A DNA stretch of 64,000 bases from Acanthosoma haemorrhoidale (taxonomy: Eukaryota > Arthropoda > Insecta > Hemiptera > Acanthosomatidae), in contig OV884012.1 of the NCBI GenBank assembly GCA_930367205.1, forward strand, positions 154,395,405 to 154,459,404, in the 5' to 3' direction. A program made the translations under genes and the position numbers. The notes beneath the pieces are model-generated. The model was not told the DNA's origin, did not search any database, and saw nothing but the letters and a program-made list of their open reading frames with translations. The first letter of the stretch is position 1. The number at the start of each line of letters is the position of its first letter. This document shows, piece by piece, positions 60,520 through 64,000 of the stretch.

Positions 60520-60935
60520 GAAATATACTCGACCGCAAAAGGCAGACCGCGGATGACCATCTGGGGCGACATATCCGCTTGCAGTGGGATTAGGAGTGAC
60601 TAGGAGCCTGCGGAACATGGAGCATATTGGCCACGGAGGGACTAATGCCTCATTGTAGTTAAACGGAGCCGGAGAGGGAAGCAGGCAGTAATGAGAGCTG
60701 CCAGATGCCGCTTTCGGGCTCTACAATGGCCTGGTTTATTTATCAAAGGCTTTCTGCGGGGCCCTCGCTATAAGTGCATTAGCCTGCCTCGTCCGAATCT
60801 ATTTAATCTCCGCAGCTACGGCATGTGTCCTTTTCACGCTCGATAGTCCCCGGACCCCCACCGCCTCTCTCTCTCTCTCTCAACTCTTCTTTCCTCCTCG
60901 CGCAGGGCAAAGGGTGAAAGCTAGTAGCTTATAAG
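60520..60935. other. GC-richer single-copy island
   Basis: Words such as TTTATTTATCAAAGG and GCTATAAGTGCATTAG, and a CT-rich end. No exon structure. Candidate regulatory block by composition only. Confidence 0.3.
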
Positions 60936-60997
60936 CACGTTTGTTAAAACCAGTTGATTCACGGATCATTGGCCTTGCAAGTTTTATTTTAATTATA

Positions 60998-61560
60998 TCC
61001 GTAATCCTTTCAATCAAAAGTCCTGCGAACAATAGTAAATGCCCCTTATTACGTCAGAAACATACCCTTCATAACGATCTTAATATACCTTACATTCTCG
61101 AAGTCAACCCTTCCAAAGTTCATGAAATTCGATAGTAACCTATCCAACCACCCTAATCCGCTAGCACAGTCATTGTACTGCACCACTCATCCCTATAATC
61201 CTCCTCGGAGACTGAAACGGCCATGGCTTTGTGACCTGCTATAAACACGTGACAGTGGGAGTACTGTTGATTGCCAGTTACTCCAATCATGTCTTGAGCT
61301 ACAGCTCTCGCGCTCCTGGTCAGCCTCCGCTGGCTCGTATCCGGTGACGCAGCTGACGGAGGATTGTTGGGGACTTCCCAAGACTCCACTTCCTCTTTCG
61401 CATGCGAGGGAGGTGGATTTGGGAGGCCTCTGGGCTGTCTGTAAATACTGTATGAATGAGCGAGTGAATGATGAATTGTAAATATGGTATGAATGAGAAC
61501 ATTTATCTCGATAATTTATTACCTTATAAGGCAGATTGTAATTTTAGCGCAATAAAGAAG
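60998..61560 (+). mobile_element. LINE family-a insertion with 10-bp target duplication
   Basis: A 563-bp, 5'-truncated copy flanked by TTTAATTATA at 60988-60997 and 61561-61570. It holds the end of ORF2: SFQSKVLRTIVNAPYYVRN, then NLSNHPNPLAQSL and PPRRLKR, the classic last residues of Jockey-clade ORF2, and a stop (TAA after CTGCTA). About 300 bp of 3' UTR follows, with hairpin CCTTATAAGG, CAATAAAG and the tail. The cleanest copy for defining the family end. Confidence 0.85.
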
Positions 61561-61570
61561 TTTAATTATA

Positions 61571-62159
61571 CTTCTGTTAGCTAACCACTCACGAACGGAT
61601 TTTTCTGTAGATCCGTGCCTGTTAGTGCCCGTCAGATTTACTTTTTCAAATCCGCCAGAGTTTTAGGTCCGTTCGTGTATGGAGGACATCTGCTGATTTT
61701 TCTTACTAGATCCACAGGCACAGGACTTTCGTGCATTTTAGAAAGGCCAGAGAGATGTACTACGGTTTCAGTGCTGTAAGTAGCTACCTTATGGTGAGTG
61801 AAGTTTTGATTTGTTTCATATTGTAGAATAGATTTCTGATATATGGACAAAAGGATCGAGGCTAAAAAAAAATTATAGTCGTTTTATTAATACATATTTC
61901 ATTTTATTATATGACATTAACTTTTAAAATATCTGAAAAAAAAATAATGCTGCCTGAATGAATCATAATTGAGATAATAAAATGAGTATTAGAATATTAA
62001 ATTTAAAAAAAATATTCGTGACTACGTCTTTATAAATTAAGAATAAATAAATAAATAGATAAATTTAAAGATAATTAAAATGTTAGAAGTGGTTTATAAT
62101 TAAAACATTATTGGTCCACTAAATATTAAATTTTAGCCAAAAATTTCTAAATATACATG
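61571..62159. other. Nothing firm
   Basis: The minus frame at 61638-61850 (VDLVRKISRCPPYTNGPKT) looks protein-like but is unassigned. The rest is AT-rich. Confidence 0.3.
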
Positions 62160-62179
62160 TGGTCCCAAAAGAATGGACG

Positions 62180-62240
62180 AATACACTTATTTATAACAGG
62201 TCAGGAGGCCACTGCCCTTCCAGTCTCCTAAGAGGATGTA
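62180..62240 (-). mobile_element. LINE family-a core, 60-bp scrap
   Basis: TTATTTATAACAGGTCAGG and GGCCACTGCCCTTCCAG match the family core. No ends. Confidence 0.6.
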
Positions 62241-62859
62241 ATAACACTATTTTCATTGTACCTACCTTCAAGTTTAAGTTAACTACCTAAACAAATGAAT
62301 AACCCATGATAATAATTAGCCCCTAAAATAGTTAGCGTGAAGATACATTACCTACATGCAAACGAACATTGTGTCCTATCAGTTATTGAACCAAGTGTAT
62401 CATCCCAAAAAAGAAATGCTTAGCATAAAGCGAACAAATCAAATAAAGGCGAATATTTAGAGGACCCGAAAGGGAAAGAAACTTTCCCCAAGGAACGTAT
62501 CCAACAGGAAAAGCCACACTACTTAATTCTATACCAGGTACAGAGTCCTAAGGCGGGTCGAATACCTTTTAAAGAACAAACACGCCACTGTCTACAAATC
62601 TACAAAAGGCGAGAGTGGTGTGTGCCCCGGGTCTGAGTGGTTCTCTATACGTTACTATCTTATTGAATTTGTTGTTTCTTTTTATGTAAGGTACTTGGGG
62701 CAGAGGTTAATTGGATTCACAACAATAAAAAAAATTACCCTCGGGCGCTAGGTCCCGGGGCTCTTCCACCATCTCCCTTCTTAAACTCAGCAACCCCGAA
62801 AACTATAGATATGCCAATAGTTTGGGACATGCATTTTAAAAATTTCACTTTTGACCACT

Positions 62860-62948
62860 TTAATTTGGCAAAAGTTGATATGTGCAAGTATAAAATAATA
62901 GTGAGTTATTCTTTTTATAATCCCACATATCCACTTTTGCCAAATTAA
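62860..62948. repeat. Inverted repeat, 25-bp arms
   Basis: Arms 62860-62884 and 62924-62948 are complementary with one mismatch (core TTTGGCAAAAGT), spaced by 39 nt. It may be a short MITE or a hairpin. Confidence 0.7.
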
Positions 62949-63035
62949 CGAACACTTTTAAGTATGACATGTCAGCTCAAATCAGAAAACTGAATTTTTC
63001 GGTCATATCAACATCTTCCGTAACACCACTGTATA

Positions 63036-63110
63036 CCTAGATATATGTATAGATATATAGATACATATATAGATAGACGTATAGATATATAGATAGCTGT
63101 ATGCAGCAAA
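63036..63110. repeat. GATA/ATAG-rich simple repeat
   Basis: Imperfect repeats of TATAGATA and related units. Confidence 0.8.
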
Positions 63111-63494
63111 ACACCGGATTAGCAGAATTTATCTGCTATCATCAACAGTGATAAAAATACAAGTCTATAACTCATTAATCCATCTGTTTATTTTACAAAT
63201 CAACATCAACAAATTTTAATCACATCTTGATGTCGATGAGATTTAGGTCGATAACATTTTTCTTACAGGGAAGATGTCTTTGTGTGTTACTGTGGAATTT
63301 TGTCAGACGTTCTGTGAATTCTGGATCGTTGGCTATTCTCTGTTAATCGGGGTGATCGGATCGTTGTACATAAGTGAAACTTCACCTTTCTATCTCTATC
63401 ATATCCATAAAAATATACTTACCGTCAAAATACCTCCATTTAGGAGCTTTTCTAGACATCTACAGTTTAATAATCTTTGTAGAGGAGAGTCTTT

Positions 63495-63757
63495 TTAAAG
63501 AAAAGAAAGAAAACCTTTATTATGAAGTACAAGCAAAACACTGGTATATACAAATATTAAGAGTTACGTTACTACATACTGGGTAGAAGGACTAGGAACG
63601 AGTGGGGTCTGGGGCTAAAGGATAAGATTCTGGGAAGTAGGGAGTAAGGGAAGTAAGGGCTGCTTATGTAAAAATAACAGGAACCATCAGTGACTTCCAT
63701 GAAGTCACGAGGCAGGTATACAGTTCTGCTCAAACCCCTTCTACTTGTTCTTAACAC
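63495..63757 (-). mobile_element. LINE 3'-end-like repeat, copy 2
   Basis: The inverted partner of 656-915, with the same GTGACTTCATGGAAGTCAC palindrome. On the minus strand it ends TTCATAATAAAGG, then an AAAG/TTTC-rich tail, which supports a retroelement 3' end. Confidence 0.6.
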
Positions 63758-64000
63758 TATCTTAGCATTATAAAACTTAGGAACAGAAGTAGGAGTTAAA
63801 ACTTTTAACTTTAAAAATTCAAACTACCCTAAAATCTTTATTTTTTATTAACTTTTGAATAATGGAAACGCAACATTGGATTACAAAGGAAATGGAATTA
63901 GACTTACAAGGAATAATGTTACAATTAATCACGGGTATAAGTAACAGATTTAAATCATATTTCGGTTCGAATCCTTGATTATAGGAAAGTATTAATTGTT
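63758..64000. other. AT-rich window end, nothing recognised
   Basis: No supportable feature. Confidence 0.4.

Overview
This is nuclear DNA of an arthropod, most likely an insect. It is AT-rich, spliced and dominated by transposable elements. The insect call rests on one recoverable gene, a juvenile-hormone-acid-methyltransferase-like (JHAMT-like) SAM methyltransferase, and on typical insect repeats: Jockey- and R1/TRAS-like LINEs and a Tc1/mariner element with a DUF4817-type N-terminus. A hemipteran is my guess only. There are no bacterial genes, operons or CRISPR arrays.

Layout. (1) 0.3-9.4 kb: the JHAMT-like gene on the minus strand, five exons joined by in-phase GT-AG junctions and encoding about 270 residues. 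Its introns are swollen by a diverged LTR copy (1.6-2.7 kb), a solo LTR with a 5-bp target duplication that carries a LINE (4.1-5.7 kb), a CT microsatellite (6.5 kb), and a Tc1/mariner transposon with 76-bp inverted repeats that itself contains a LINE insertion (7.6-8.7 kb). (2) 9.4-17.4 kb: LINE remnants and a 90-bp minisatellite of about 14 units (10.4-11.75 kb). (3) 17.5-26.5 kb: the most unusual locus. Two tandem arrays of a 210-213 bp tRNA-like unit (4 and 15 copies) face each other in inverted orientation. Each unit has A-box-like and B-box-like sequences and a T-run. The arrays flank about 5.2 kb holding a broken DDE-transposase-like ORF interrupted by a second solo LTR. (4) 26.5-64 kb: a gene-poor stretch with many 3' ends of one Jockey-like LINE family, other LINE pieces, inverted-repeat elements, a 320-bp CT tract and about a dozen GC-richer, apparently single-copy islands that could be regulatory. 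Two possible isolated exons (42.6 kb +, 44.4 kb -) lie here.

Only the JHAMT-like gene is called with real confidence. Almost every other open frame is a transposon fragment, a translation of a simple repeat, or chance. Repeat families are defined only by copies visible in this window; no database was searched.
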